Shown piece after piece: positions 27,301-29,860 of a stretch of 64,000 bases of DNA. The notes beneath the pieces are model-generated. The model worked only from the letters and a program-made list of their open reading frames with translations, made no database searches and was not told the DNA's origin. A program made the translations under genes and the position numbers. How positions within the stretch are numbered: position 1 is the first letter of the stretch; each line of letters begins with the position of its first letter. The stretch is from Yponomeuta sedellus. Lineage: Eukaryota; Arthropoda; Insecta; Lepidoptera; Yponomeutidae. The DNA lies in the NCBI GenBank assembly GCA_934045075.1, contig OW203723.1, forward strand, positions 6,173,913 to 6,237,912. Reading direction: 5' to 3'.

Positions 27301-29743
27301 GCAATAAAGTGGCTTTTTCCGCACGCTGCGCGTATACGGAAAAAGCCGCTTTCTGGCCAAGTGTAGACATAAAAAGATGTACAACACGGGAGGTAATAAA
27401 GAAAGCTCTCGATCGCGTATTTACGTCCCTCGCTTGCAGCTCGGGCCGCAAACTTCTGCGATCTCGGCCTTTCTTTGTATTACCACCCTAGTTGTGTAAT
27501 GTACTATTATTTAGCCAATCAACGTCCCACTACAGGGCACAGGCCTTCTCTCATAGAGAGAGCATGTGCTTAATTACCACGCGTGCCCATCGAGGATTGG
27601 CAATTTCTAGCGCTGCGGAATTTGAACACCCAAGTTTCCTAACGATGGTTTCTTTCACAGTTTACGAGTATTGTTGATACTATAACTTCACAAATGAACA
27701 TAATTTAGATAACAAAGTCATTGGTTCATGCCCACATTGGTAATCGAACCTGTGTATATATTTATACTTAGGATAAATAAATTTGTGCCAAAAGTCAATC
27801 CTGTACATGAGTTGAAACGCCATTTTTTTAAAGATCAAATTACTACGTGACAACTCTAAAACGCTGTAACTATTTAATTTTAATTGATTAGGTTTATTGC
27901 CTTTGCATTGATCGGCGATAAACTCACACTTATTCCCATCCGACGCCACGTCAATCCGTTCGAGAAGACAACGGGCAAAAAACAGAACAAACGAAGTATT
28001 AAAAGCTGATTAACGAAAGGTTTTTTGTGCAGAAGAAAAAGTGTTTTTCCGTCCGTCTATGTCTGTCTACAAGTTTTAGTTGGTCAATTACAAGATTGAT
28101 GGGGTTGTATTGAGGCGCCAAAACGTTTATTTGGTGTTAGGCAGCGATATTTCTGATTGATGATGTACAATATTTTTGGAGATGATCTATGAGTCTGAGA
28201 ATGACCTCAACCTACAGTAATTGTACCGTAATACTTAGGCCGGCAAAGGAGTTTGAACGTTAATTGCGATATCTTTATGAACAGCACGGATGTAGGAAAG
28301 TAAACTATGATGTGCTTTTCTATGTAAAACATGCCAATATCTTTCACTTTCTCCTTCATTACGTTGCTATGGCAAACGACGATTGCCCACAATAATTGAT
28401 TGTAGTCGCCAATTCAGTCTACCCCGGTAAGAGTAGAGTACAGGAACACTATCTACATATTCAGAACAGTAAAGTGTAATTCCATTCGTAAGTATGTAAA
28501 AATATAATATTATGAAGTCTATTTATATGTTTATGAAGTCTATCTATTCATCTTTATATATGTCCTTAATTATTATACTTGTATATGTTTATGCTTATAA
28601 TTATTGTACATAGTTTAATTTTAAAAAAGACATTTGACATTAAAATATCACCTCACCGTTTGTGACTACCCCCACCTTCTCCACGTCACCTGTTGGTTGG
28701 CTAGAATAAAATACTATTTAGTATTAAGCCCGCCAATTGTACAATCTTTACAGGTACAATAAAGAATTTAATAATAATAATACCCGAGACCACGGTAACA
28801 AGATAACAACAAGGTACGTTTTACCTAATAAGTAGTTCTCCAATTTGAGGTTGCCTGGAAGAAATTGCTTTTAGCAATAAGGCCGCCAATTGTATTTGAT
28901 CTTTTGTATCTGCCGTTTTTGTAACTATTTTTCCGGTATACAATAAAGAATATTCTTATCTTATCTTAATCGCGATTATACCCGTTTAATATATAACTAT
29001 CTGGTATTTCGTTTGTAAATAAAAACCAAAGACGTTTGTATGGGAATCGCTTTTTGAGGGGCCGACTTACACGGTCACACACACGAGCAGAAAACACCAG
29101 TACACTTTTTTTGAACTAAAACTTTCGTAAGCACAACACATTGTAGACATGCCTGGTCGGACTTTTCCGATATAACAACACCCGTAAGTAAATCCGGACT
29201 AAAAGTCTACCAGTACACTTTTTATCCGAATCTCACCAGAACGCGAGTCGCGGGCATATAAAAACGACTTCAGTGAAGTGTTCGCGTTACGAGGATTATA
29301 AGCGGCTCCTCGACTTCATTGAAGTCGAGGAGCCCGAGGAGAAGTCGAGGAGGAGTTTGATTTCATGTTTTAATAAAATATATTTTTTGTTTTAACTTTC
29401 GATCTACCGAACTGATTTTGATAAAACTTGCACTAAAACCTTTTCTAGAATGTATCAAAAACTTTGCTAAAAACTTCGTTCAGCTAAACGCGAGATAAGC
29501 GCGGACAAACATACATACATAGGGATCAAACTCCTATTTTTGAAGTTTGTTGTAAATAGCAACTTTCCTCTCTCTTCGCAGGCCATAACGCAAGACAAGC
29601 AAGACCTCCGCAACATGTACGAGTGCCCAGTGTACAAGACTCGAACCCGCGGCCCGACCTATGTGTGGACCTTCAACCTGAAGACCAAGGATAAGCCGGC
29701 CAAGTGGACGTTGGCTGGCGTGGCGTTGCTTCTGCAGATTTAG
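61..29743 (+). CDS. Dhc93AB-like: Axonemal dynein heavy chain, outer-arm beta class, 3' portion (23 exons, 5'-partial)
   Basis: Encodes the C-terminal ~1,361 residues of a dynein heavy chain, the ATPase motor of the ciliary/flagellar outer arm. Exons: 61-323, 988-1108, 1568-1743, 2740-2909, 3889-4027, 4590-4754, 5972-6165, 6729-7098, 8156-8296, 9014-9184, 10812-11048, 11595-11674, 13056-13332, 14002-14193, 15306-15477, 17691-17866, 18545-18787, 19993-20175, 20782-20841, 20922-21035, 21917-22065, 23610-23742, 29582-29743. Their 4,088 bases join in one frame with no stop before the final TAG. Domain order is distal stalk, microtubule-binding domain, returning stalk coil, AAA5, strut coil, AAA6, C-terminal domain. 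No P-loop is expected in this part. Wording such as [35 protein letters not shown] and the [16 protein letters not shown] end is typical of DNAH9/11/17 and Dhc93AB/kl-5. Which fly paralogue it matches cannot be decided here. In insects the likely sites are sperm flagella and chordotonal cilia. Exons for the tail and AAA1-AAA4 lie upstream. Confidence 0.95.
324..987 (+). other. Intron 1
   Basis: Holds the exon-1 tail duplicate at 422-527. The remainder (528-987) shows no recognisable element. Confidence 0.8.
422..527 (+). pseudogene. Decayed duplicate of the end of exon 1 and its donor
   Basis: 422-484 aligns without gaps to 261-323 (last 63 coding bases of exon 1), and 485-527 continues as a copy of the first intron bases. 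The copy reads [24 protein letters not shown] against [21 protein letters not shown], followed by a plausible donor GTGAAA at 485. The in-frame stop makes it useless as coding sequence. Confidence 0.8.
988..1108 (+). CDS. Dhc93AB-like: Dynein exon 2: microtubule-binding domain helices
   Basis: Acceptor TTTCAG at 982-987, donor GTAATA at 1109. Encodes [20 protein letters not shown], a well-conserved part of the dynein microtubule-binding domain. Ends after the first base of a Glu codon completed in exon 3. Confidence 0.93.
1335..1440 (+). repeat. SINE 3'-region fragment (family E) in intron 2
   Basis: The phrases CTCAGTCTGGGTGTATTTC and CTGTGATG recur at about 14382-14420 and 14670-14700, inside tRNA-headed SINEs. 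No head is present here. Confidence 0.5.
1568..1743 (+). CDS. Dhc93AB-like: Dynein exon 3: end of microtubule-binding domain, start of returning coil CC2
   Basis: Acceptor TTCCAG ends at 1567, donor GTAAGT at 1744. Encodes [18 protein letters not shown] and [13 protein letters not shown], the conserved exit from the microtubule-binding domain into the returning stalk helix. Confidence 0.94.
1784..1960. repeat. Short local duplication in intron 3
   Basis: ATGTTGTGTTGCAATATAG and ATGTTGTGTTGCGATATAG lie about 30 bases apart, followed by several AATTNTTCGC-like repeats. No mobile-element ends were found. Confidence 0.4.
2056..2255 (-). mobile_element. tRNA-derived SINE, family D
   Basis: On the minus strand it begins with a tRNA-like head (box A GCGCAGCGGTAGCGC, box B GGTTCGAACCC, head about 2187-2255), then GTCTTGGATGTTTACATG, ending GTATGTGGCTGTATGTAAATG. 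The copy at 24771-24962 has the same layout. Confidence 0.75.
2403..2655 (-). mobile_element. LINE family F 3'-end fragment
   Basis: Shares GGCTATACTAGTCCACTGCT and the C-rich run up to CGCCTTTTACGACA with 35016-35275, and the first part with eight other sites. In other copies this boundary joins the C-terminal end of a LINE reverse transcriptase. Confidence 0.65.
2740..2909 (+). CDS. Dhc93AB-like: Dynein exon 4: returning stalk coil CC2
   Basis: Acceptor TTACAG ends at 2739, donor GTAAGC at 2910. Encodes a heptad-rich coil ([20 protein letters not shown]) ending in [13 protein letters not shown], the conserved base of the stalk. The last two bases form an Asn codon with exon 5. Confidence 0.94.
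2938..3031 (-). mobile_element. LINE family G 3'-end fragment
   Basis: The phrases CTCACGCCTGTATTCCAGAG, TGCCACGATTCTGACA and CTTCATCAACGTTCAT are the reverse of the 3' coding end and tail seen complete at 45160-45450 and 59995-60305. Confidence 0.65.
3055..3195 (+). mobile_element. 5S rRNA-like SINE, family B, internally deleted
   Basis: Starts AAGCGCTCGTGAC, then ATTAAGCAACAACAGGCGCG (5S promoter-like), then jumps to the 3' part (CCTTCCTGCGATCCAGGAAG, CCCCAGCAGTGG). The central ~200 bases are missing. Confidence 0.6.
3466..3738 (+). repeat. Dispersed repeat U, copy 1 (intron 4)
   Basis: About 270 bases matching the reverse complement of 25028-25308, from GGAACGTTGTAG...TATCCTTTACAAATAATA to GAGGTTTGCACCGTTACAA. 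No terminal repeats or coding capacity seen. Confidence 0.65.
3889..4027 (+). CDS. Dhc93AB-like: Dynein exon 5: stalk base into AAA5, followed by a GC donor
   Basis: Acceptor TTTCAG ends at 3888. Encodes [20 protein letters not shown], the start of AAA5. The frame and the match to other beta chains require the exon to stop at ...TTGGAG, followed by GCAAGT, so the 5' splice site is GC rather than GT. Confidence 0.9.
4028..4033 (+). promoter_or_regulatory. Non-canonical GC 5' splice site of intron 5 (GAG|GCAAGT)
   Basis: The exon must end at 4027 to keep frame with exon 6 and match other beta chains. The intron then begins GCAAGT, which fits U1 everywhere except position +2 and matches the known minor GC-AG class. 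The nearby GT at 4032 would shift the frame. Confidence 0.85.
4466..4545 (+). repeat. LINE 3'-end relic in intron 5
   Basis: Contains CTGGCTAGAACAAAATACTA and GTGCAATAAAGAATT, a worn version of the 3' end at 7722-7795 and 28700-28768. Confidence 0.45.
4590..4754 (+). CDS. Dhc93AB-like: Dynein exon 6: AAA5
   Basis: Acceptor TTTCAG ends at 4589, donor GTAGGA at 4755. 55 codons, including [19 protein letters not shown] and RWPLMIDPQ, conserved in AAA5 of all axonemal heavy chains. Confidence 0.95.
4834..5605. mobile_element. Family K TIR element carrying a coding remnant
   Basis: The ends are inverted repeats of roughly 150 bases: left AATTAGCGCCACAATACAAT through AGCCTAGAGTGTAG, right the complement of GTGCTAACTAACGCCACCAA through CTACAGTCTAGAACCTAGG. 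The same ends flank 39307-39653. The interior holds a minus-strand reading frame (5503-4982) with one stop. Confidence 0.65.
4982..5503 (-). pseudogene. Coding remnant inside family K element, one in-frame stop
   Basis: On the minus strand 5503-5276 and 5272-4982 are the same frame, separated only by a TAA at 5273-5275 and giving about 173 codons in all. The first half has a likely coiled coil ([20 protein letters not shown]). After the stop comes a basic stretch ([16 protein letters not shown]), then an acidic linker and [14 protein letters not shown]. The last motif recalls the linker before an SGNH-like domain in repeat-encoded lepidopteran proteins, but that is a weak recollection. No catalytic residues remain. 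Confidence 0.45.
5749..5801 (-). mobile_element. LINE family G 3'-end scrap
   Basis: ATCACGCCTATATTCCAGAA followed by GGTAGGCAGACATCAGG, a degenerate match to the family G 3' end. Confidence 0.45.
5972..6165 (+). CDS. Dhc93AB-like: Dynein exon 7: AAA5
   Basis: Acceptor GTTTTAG ends at 5971, donor GTGAGG at 6166. Encodes [24 protein letters not shown] and [11 protein letters not shown], standard AAA5 signatures. The last two bases form an Arg codon with exon 8. Confidence 0.95.
6283..6516 (+). mobile_element. Family B SINE, 5'-truncated (intron 7)
   Basis: Begins in the middle of the element (GCAAGGCACGTTAAGCCATT) and runs to the usual 3' end (CCCAGCAGTGGGGACATACA, then AGGGTTGATA). The 5S-like head is absent. 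Confidence 0.75.
6729..7098 (+). CDS. Dhc93AB-like: Dynein exon 8: end of AAA5 and strut/buttress coil
   Basis: Acceptor TTACAG ends at 6728, donor GTTAGA at 7099. The longest exon, 123 codons. [19 protein letters not shown] and [18 protein letters not shown] are near-invariant. The following charged segment is the strut (buttress) coiled coil that contacts the stalk. Confidence 0.95.
7480..7795 (+). mobile_element. LINE-type 3' UTR repeat V, copy 1 (intron 8)
   Basis: Closely matches 28440-28768: CCACCTTCTCCACGTCACCT, GTTGGTTGGCTAGAATAAAA, then a GGTACAATAAA end. The AATAAA end and lack of TIRs suggest a LINE 3' UTR. Confidence 0.6.
7804..8124 (-). mobile_element. Family A tRNA-like retroposon, 5'-inverted copy (intron 8)
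   Basis: The tRNA-like domain (7832-7902) is on the minus strand, while the constant 3' tail (TTAGCACGGGTTAGTGCATT, 8074 onward) is on the plus strand, so the two parts are inverted relative to each other. Flanked by AATAATAATTT at 7793-7803 and 8125-8135, a low-complexity TSD. Confidence 0.75.
8156..8296 (+). CDS. Dhc93AB-like: Dynein exon 9: strut return and linker helices
   Basis: Acceptor TTTCAG ends at 8155, donor GTGAGA at 8297. 47 codons, with [18 protein letters not shown], highly conserved among axonemal chains. Confidence 0.95.
8706..8925 (-). mobile_element. Family C tRNA SINE with a damaged head (intron 9)
   Basis: On the minus strand it has CGGCCGGGTCAAACTAGGAA, GGTCTTAGATGTTATCTATG, GGCTAACGAGATCTGTGTAA and an AT-rich tail with ATTTATTGATTTATT. 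The part upstream of box B is altered. Confidence 0.7.
9014..9184 (+). CDS. Dhc93AB-like: Dynein exon 10
   Basis: Acceptor TTACAG ends at 9013, donor GTACGT at 9185. 57 codons, with [10 protein letters not shown] and [18 protein letters not shown], between the strut and AAA6. Confidence 0.94.
9345..9468 (+). repeat. LINE 3'-end repeat H (intron 10)
   Basis: The pattern GGTTTGCTGGAAGAAATCTC, AGAGATAAGCTCGCC, then GTGCAATAAACTATAATAA is a variant of the 3' ends at 28855, 35900 and 46725. The reverse form is at 21780-21880. Confidence 0.55.
9469..9581. repeat. Near-perfect 113-base palindrome (intron 10)
   Basis: The left arm AATAATTCAAATATTCCTGA...AGTATT...TTTTAACAC is the complement of the right arm GTGTTAAAA...CTCAGGAATATTTGAATTATT, with a loop of about 5 bases and only a small mismatch near the middle. 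It directly follows the 3' end of repeat H. Confidence 0.8.
9883..9958. repeat. Short inverted repeats around ACGCGTTGTAAAT
   Basis: TTTACAACGCGTTGTAAATT and CATTTACAACGCGTTG, followed by GACGCGCGTTGTAAATG, make two overlapping hairpins. No function is evident. Confidence 0.5.
9985..10211. mobile_element. Family J foldback (Penelope-like terminal repeat), copy 1
   Basis: Two arms of about 100 bases (left through TTCCAACGTTTCGGCACTTT; right its complement) meet at CCGGATGACATCCGG. Bounded by ATGAGATGAAAT at 9973-9984 and 10212-10223. The GCACCTGAAAAAGTGCCGAAAC segment fits the terminal region of Penelope-like elements, by inference. Confidence 0.75.
10224..10660. repeat. Penelope-like terminal sequence and repeat R remnant
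   Basis: Begins with AAAAGGTTTTATTCAAAGTA (repeat R, also at 39797). Later it has GGGTCTAATCGCG and GTGGTCGCCATTAAACCCG, then ATGAGCCACACGAATCATTA, wording shared with 30380-30515. The 116-codon minus-strand frame here is not similar to a known protein. Confidence 0.4.
10812..11048 (+). CDS. Dhc93AB-like: Dynein exon 11
   Basis: Acceptor TTTTAG ends at 10811, donor GTAGGT at 11049. 79 codons, with [17 protein letters not shown] and [17 protein letters not shown]. This segment diverges most between dynein classes, and the wording here is beta-like. Confidence 0.93.
11267..11330 (-). mobile_element. LINE family G 3'-end scrap
   Basis: TTCACGCCTGTATCCCGGAG followed by GTCACGATCCTGACAAATC, the reverse of the family G end. 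Confidence 0.5.
11372..11465 (-). repeat. LINE 3'-end repeat H, reversed
   Basis: GAATATTCTTTATTG...GGCGGCCTTATTGC is the complement of the GCAATAAGGCCGCC...CAATAAAGAATATTC end seen at 28855-28975. Confidence 0.55.
11595..11674 (+). CDS. Dhc93AB-like: Dynein exon 12
   Basis: Acceptor TTTCAG ends at 11594, donor GTAAGT at 11675. Encodes [20 protein letters not shown]. Too short for a usual ORF cutoff, but it fits the frame and the protein exactly. Confidence 0.93.
11974..12230 (-). mobile_element. tRNA-derived SINE, family N (intron 12)
   Basis: The minus strand begins GCGGTGGTAGCGGAGCGGTG, box B GTGGGTTCGAACCCC, then TGTACCAATGACTTTGTTTT and a 3' end with GCCCAACTATGAGGCTAAG. Very close to 61316-61572. 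Confidence 0.8.
12362..12993 (+). mobile_element. Repeat W interrupted by a family B SINE
   Basis: AGCTGTGCCCCGCAGTG...ACCCGCGGCTTATTACGG before the insert, and CCCGCAGTAAAACGTGACCT, TCGCTCCAGCCATTTAGACG, CTTTATAATATTAGTGTGAT after it, form one common arthropod dispersed repeat. Copies at 21512-21735 and 52344-52531. Confidence 0.6.
12417..12779 (-). mobile_element. Family B 5S rRNA-like SINE, near full length
   Basis: The minus strand runs from AAGCGCTCGTGGCCTAGGCG through GGTTAAGCAACAACAGGCGC and a C-box-like GATGGGTGAACG, then the central CATTTTTCCGAGCGCTTCCG, to the 3' end GGGACATATAAGGGTTGATA. AATTATGT flanks both ends (an 8-base TSD). Confidence 0.75.
13056..13332 (+). CDS. Dhc93AB-like: Dynein exon 13: AAA6
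   Basis: Acceptor TTCCAG ends at 13055, donor GTAGTG at 13333. 92 codons, with [33 protein letters not shown] and GHWVVLQ, the core of AAA6. A 144-codon open frame on the other strand is only a shadow of this exon. Confidence 0.96.
13452..13695 (-). mobile_element. Family B SINE, head missing (intron 13)
   Basis: From GTCCCCACTGCTGGAGCACG to GCCTTGCAAAGCA. Same middle and 3' part as 12417-12779, but it stops before the 5S-like head. Confidence 0.7.
14002..14193 (+). CDS. Dhc93AB-like: Dynein exon 14: AAA6
   Basis: Acceptor TTTTAG ends at 14001, donor GTGAGA at 14194. 64 codons, with [45 protein letters not shown]. Confidence 0.96.
14262..14610 (+). mobile_element. tRNA-headed SINE, family E, with triplicated box B region
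   Basis: TTAGCGGTAACGCGCTTAGC resembles box A. The box B unit CAGGGGTTGCGGGATCGAT occurs three times in a row (14291-14350), then the body CTTAGACTGGGTGTATTTCC. A second body fragment is at 14640-14765. Confidence 0.6.
14783..14962. repeat. LINE G scrap followed by LINE R 3' end
   Basis: 14785-14850 has CACGCCTGTATCCCGGAGAG and TGCCACGATCATGACC (family G, reversed). 14907-14962 has CGCAGTTTCTGTGCTTCTTT then GAATAATACC, the 3' end of repeat R (also 37745, 56455). Confidence 0.5.
15063..15290 (-). pseudogene. LINE family F reverse-transcriptase C-terminal fragment next to exon 15
   Basis: The minus strand reads LARREDGRW...[17 protein letters not shown], then [20 protein letters not shown] and a stop. 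This is the standard C-terminal end of RTE/jockey-type LINE polyproteins in insects. It has no reverse-transcriptase core. It ends about 15-20 bases before the exon 15 acceptor, so LINE sequence may supply the branch region of intron 14. Confidence 0.85.
15306..15477 (+). CDS. Dhc93AB-like: Dynein exon 15: AAA6
   Basis: Acceptor TTTCAG ends at 15305, donor GTAAGA at 15478. Encodes [20 protein letters not shown] and [13 protein letters not shown], near-invariant in dyneins. A LINE fragment on the opposite strand ends only about 20 bases upstream of the acceptor. Confidence 0.96.
15781..15979. mobile_element. Family A palindromic copy with 14-base TSD (intron 15)
   Basis: Left to right: reversed tail (AATGCACTAACCCGTGCTAA), reversed tRNA-like domain to CTATCCGTACCAG, then the same domain forward from CGTACGGATAGCCAGAGG to TAGGTTTTTAA. 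AAACCAACCATGAA flanks it at 15767-15780 and 15980-15993. Confidence 0.88.
16251..17161. mobile_element. PIF/Harbinger-like TIR element with transposase fragment
   Basis: GTGCGTTCACATTAACTTGA (16251) is answered by TCAAGTTAATGTGAACGCAC (ends 17161). The arms extend about 44 bases, through CGTGAGAGAATTGGTAGCAC, with few mismatches. A minus-strand frame inside resembles a HARBI1-type N-terminus. Confidence 0.75.
16546..16737 (-). pseudogene. HARBI1/ALP1-like transposase N-terminal fragment
   Basis: 63 codons, with [20 protein letters not shown] and [13 protein letters not shown], like the conserved R/W-rich opening and 'YxNxLRMS' helix of Harbinger nucleases. The DDE nuclease core is absent, so the element is non-autonomous. 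Confidence 0.6.
17256..17372. repeat. Palindromic MITE-like hairpin (intron 15)
   Basis: ACACGTGCGGAACCGTCATT...TTTTTCCGAC is answered by GTCGGAACTC...AATGACAGCCTTTCCGCACT. The centre holds a GC-rich CTTCGGCTGCGCCTCGGCTC run. Confidence 0.6.
17691..17866 (+). CDS. Dhc93AB-like: Dynein exon 16: end of AAA6; donor altered by a SINE
   Basis: Acceptor TTACAG ends at 17690. Encodes [20 protein letters not shown] and the following DWDRR. The donor is now GTAAAA at 17867. A family A insertion begins four bases into the intron, and its TSD repeats the original junction with a better donor (GTAAGT) at 18129. Use of the distal donor would read into the insertion and meet a stop at 17960-17962. Confidence 0.95.
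17871..18120 (-). mobile_element. Family A insertion that duplicated the exon 16 donor
   Basis: tRNA-like domain on the minus strand (about 17897-17969) and the constant tail on the plus strand (18080-18120), so 5'-inverted. The TSD CAGACTTGGTAA at 17859-17870 and 18121-18132 spans the exon/intron border, leaving two copies of the splice donor. Confidence 0.92.
18129..18134 (+). promoter_or_regulatory. Duplicated (displaced) 5' splice site of exon 16
   Basis: GACTTG|GTAAGT, the original donor context, now lies 262 bases into the intron as the 3' TSD copy. It is a better donor match than the proximal GTAAAA. Confidence 0.8.
18545..18787 (+). CDS. Dhc93AB-like: Dynein exon 17: start of C-terminal domain; second donor next to a SINE
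   Basis: Acceptor CGATAG ends at 18544, donor GTATTT at 18788. 81 codons, with [28 protein letters not shown] and [13 protein letters not shown] truncated family A copy starts about five bases into the intron. Confidence 0.95.
18792..18875 (+). mobile_element. Family A truncated copy at the exon 17 donor
   Basis: Only the 3' part is present: TTAGCCTCTAAATAGGTTTT to TTAAAAATAAAAATAGTATA. A probable short TSD ATAAGGTAT is at 18783-18791 (covering the donor) and 18876-18884. Confidence 0.75.
19199..19690 (+). repeat. Dispersed repeat M, copy 1 (intron 17)
   Basis: About 490 bases nearly identical to 23856-24336, from AATTTAAATTTTTTAGCATA to TTTTGCGCGTTGTAAAATAT. No coding frame or clear terminal repeats. 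The high identity suggests recent duplication or transposition. Confidence 0.8.
19993..20175 (+). CDS. Dhc93AB-like: Dynein exon 18: C-terminal domain
   Basis: Acceptor TTTAG ends at 19992, donor GTCAGT at 20176. 61 codons, with [20 protein letters not shown] and LRELDLGLK. Confidence 0.95.
20292..20545 (+). mobile_element. Family B SINE, diverged (intron 18)
   Basis: GTGACCGTCTATGGCTAACG, CATTTTTCCGAGCGGTTTCG, CGTCGATAGATGGCAGTTG and GGACTTGGCCCCCATGGTGG follow family B order with many substitutions. Confidence 0.65.
20556..20706 (-). mobile_element. SINE family O fragment (intron 18)
   Basis: CTCAGAAAGAGAGAGTATGG, ACCACGAAATGGCGATTTCA, CACCACGATGTTTTCCTTCA. Family O 3' part without its tRNA head. 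Confidence 0.55.
20782..20841 (+). CDS. Dhc93AB-like: Dynein exon 19: C-terminal domain, 20-codon exon
   Basis: Acceptor TTTCAG ends at 20781, donor GTAAGT at 20842. Encodes [20 protein letters not shown], exactly the segment missing between exons 18 and 20. The next intron is only 80 bases. Confidence 0.95.
20922..21035 (+). CDS. Dhc93AB-like: Dynein exon 20: C-terminal domain
   Basis: Acceptor CTTTAG ends at 20921, donor GTAAGT at 21036. 38 codons, with [17 protein letters not shown] and LETWATDFV. Confidence 0.95.
21512..21735 (+). repeat. Repeat W, copy 2 (intron 20)
   Basis: TGGCTGTGTCCTGCGGTACT, CCGCAGTAAAACATAGCCTA, CGCTCCAGCCGTTTAGACGT and a final TTTATAATATTATAGTGTGA match 12362-12993. 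Confidence 0.6.
21780..21880 (-). repeat. LINE 3'-end repeat H variant, reversed (intron 20)
   Basis: ACATGTACAAAACCGAGCTT and TGAAATTTCTTCCTGAAAAC, followed by GGGAGTCGGAG, mirror 9345-9430. Confidence 0.5.
21917..22065 (+). CDS. Dhc93AB-like: Dynein exon 21: C-terminal domain
   Basis: Acceptor TTTTAG ends at 21916, donor GTGAGT at 22066. Encodes [20 protein letters not shown], a hallmark of the C-terminal domain. Ends after two bases of a Thr codon. Confidence 0.96.
22075..22180 (-). mobile_element. LINE family F 3'-end fragment (intron 21)
   Basis: GTCGGCAGGCTGTACTAGTC and CACTTCTGGACATAGCCCTC begin eight bases after the exon 21 donor. Confidence 0.6.
22286..22501. mobile_element. Family J foldback, copy 2
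   Basis: Arms ATTTTCTAAGGTTAACACGA...TTTCCGACGTTTCAGCACTT and the complement meet at CTCGGAAGACTGAGACC. Short flanks CCATGTA at 22279-22285 and 22502-22508. More diverged than copies 1 and 3. Confidence 0.65.
22510..23600. other. Rest of intron 21, no recognised element
   Basis: Mostly AT-rich single-copy-looking sequence. 22870-22960 is a purine-rich run of GAGAGA/GAGACA type. No open frame or element ends were recognised. Confidence 0.5.
23610..23742 (+). CDS. Dhc93AB-like: Dynein exon 22: C-terminal domain
   Basis: Acceptor TTTCAG ends at 23609, donor GTGAGT at 23743. 44 codons, with [15 protein letters not shown] and [11 protein letters not shown]. Followed by the longest intron in the window, 5,839 bases. 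Confidence 0.95.
23856..24336 (+). repeat. Dispersed repeat M, copy 2 (intron 22)
   Basis: Same orientation and near-identical to 19199-19690, including CGACATGATATTTGAATG and CAACGGTACCTCCTCATTCC. Confidence 0.8.
24384..24545 (-). mobile_element. SINE family O fragment (intron 22)
   Basis: TTCCCACTGCCAGGAACAGG, CAGAGAGAGTATGGGCTTAC and TTTTCTCGCGATGTTGTCCT are family O, without a head. Confidence 0.5.
24771..24962 (+). mobile_element. tRNA-derived SINE, family D, copy 2
   Basis: Head CCTCTGTGGCGTAGCGGTAG with box B GGTTCGAATCCC, an A-run, GGTCTTGGATGTTTACATGT and the end GTATGTGCCTGTATGTAAAT. Confidence 0.8.
25028..25308 (-). repeat. Dispersed repeat U, copy 2 (intron 22)
   Basis: Reverse complement of 3466-3738 with moderate divergence, from TTGTAACGGTGCAAACCTCT to AAGGATATACAACGTTCCAC. 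Confidence 0.65.
25310..26270. other. Intron 22 stretch without a recognised element
   Basis: AT-rich. Apart from the LINE scrap near 25690 nothing was recognised. Confidence 0.5.
25690..25745 (+). pseudogene. LINE C-terminal scrap
   Basis: The plus strand reads [15 protein letters not shown], matching the final 'EWrxxgEAfxQxW' motif of family F-type LINEs. Nothing upstream remains. Confidence 0.5.
26282..26477 (+). mobile_element. Family A copy with intact tRNA-like domain, tail inverted
   Basis: Reversed tail at left (ACTATTTTTATTTTTAATGC), then forward GCCCATTAGCTCAGTTGGAT...GGTTCGAATCCCGGCAT (about 26380-26452). TSD TTACATCTATG / TTACATATATG at 26271-26281 and 26478-26488, one mismatch. 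The tRNA-like part folds well but is a SINE head, not a tRNA gene. Confidence 0.8.
26719..27109 (-). mobile_element. Penelope-like element fragment, 13-base TSD, inverted ends
   Basis: Flanked by AACTAATGCTTCT at 26706-26718 and 27110-27122. Near the ends, TTAGAATATTTTCGGGGCTT and its complement (26751-26773 and 27092-27114) form inverted repeats. The interior encodes the C-terminus of a Penelope-like protein. Confidence 0.78.
26910..27090 (-). pseudogene. Penelope-like element protein C-terminus (GIY-YIG region end)
   Basis: The minus strand reads [20 protein letters not shown], then [12 protein letters not shown] and a stop at 26910-26912. The 'REAVEIxKHxNFNRE' phrase closes the GIY-YIG endonuclease of Penelope-like elements. 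The reverse transcriptase is absent. Confidence 0.8.
27265..27500. repeat. Hairpin-rich MITE-like segment
   Basis: AAGTGGCTTTTTCCGCACGC is answered by GGAAAAAGCCGCTT, and GGAGGTAATAAAGAAAG by CTTTCTTTGTATTACCACC. No TSD was confirmed. Confidence 0.45.
27512..27745 (-). mobile_element. SINE family O (intron 22)
   Basis: Begins CAACGTCCCACTACAGGGCA, CATAGAGAGAGCATGTGCTT, and ends AACAAAGTCATTGGTTCATG followed by a worn box B (TAATCGAACCTG). Confidence 0.65.
27750..28430. other. Intron 22 stretch without a recognised element
   Basis: No repeats, TIRs or coding similarity recognised. Confidence 0.45.
28440..28768 (+). mobile_element. LINE-type 3' UTR repeat V, copy 2
   Basis: Same order as 7480-7795, ending GGTACAATAAAGAATTTAAT. 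Confidence 0.6.
28855..28980 (+). repeat. LINE 3'-end repeat H
   Basis: GGTTGCCTGGAAGAAATTGC, GCAATAAGGCCGCCAATTGT, TACAATAAAGAATATTCTTA, ending in a TTATCTTATC tail, the common lepidopteran LINE 3' end. Confidence 0.65.
29285..29355. repeat. Hairpin and repeats of CTCCTCGACTTC
   Basis: GGCTCCTCGACTTCA and TGAAGTCGAGGAGCC are perfect inverted repeats, followed by two more GAAGTCGAGGAG-like copies, about 230 bases upstream of the last exon. Confidence 0.6.
29582..29743 (+). CDS. Dhc93AB-like: Dynein exon 23: C-terminus and stop
   Basis: Acceptor TTCGCAG ends at 29581. Encodes [20 protein letters not shown], then ...[12 protein letters not shown] and the TAG stop at 29741-29743, the invariant end of axonemal heavy chains. 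Confidence 0.96.
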   Translation, partial: AITQDKQDLRNMYECPVYKTRTRGPTYVWTFNLKTKDKPAKWTLAGVALLLQI

Positions 29744-29817
29744 ACATGATTTTCAATTTGGTTACTTTATACTGGTTTTCTTTGGTTAGTGTCATGTCGA
29801 CGATCTTACCGCGAAAC

Positions 29818-29823
29818 AATAAA
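29818..29823 (+). terminator. Polyadenylation signal AATAAA of the dynein gene
   Basis: AATAAA lies 75 bases after the stop codon, before the 3' repeats. It is the first such hexamer downstream. The cleavage site itself is not visible. Confidence 0.6.
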
Positions 29824-29860
29824 TTACGCAATTCCCTCTAGGTACGGTGTTATTTGGAAA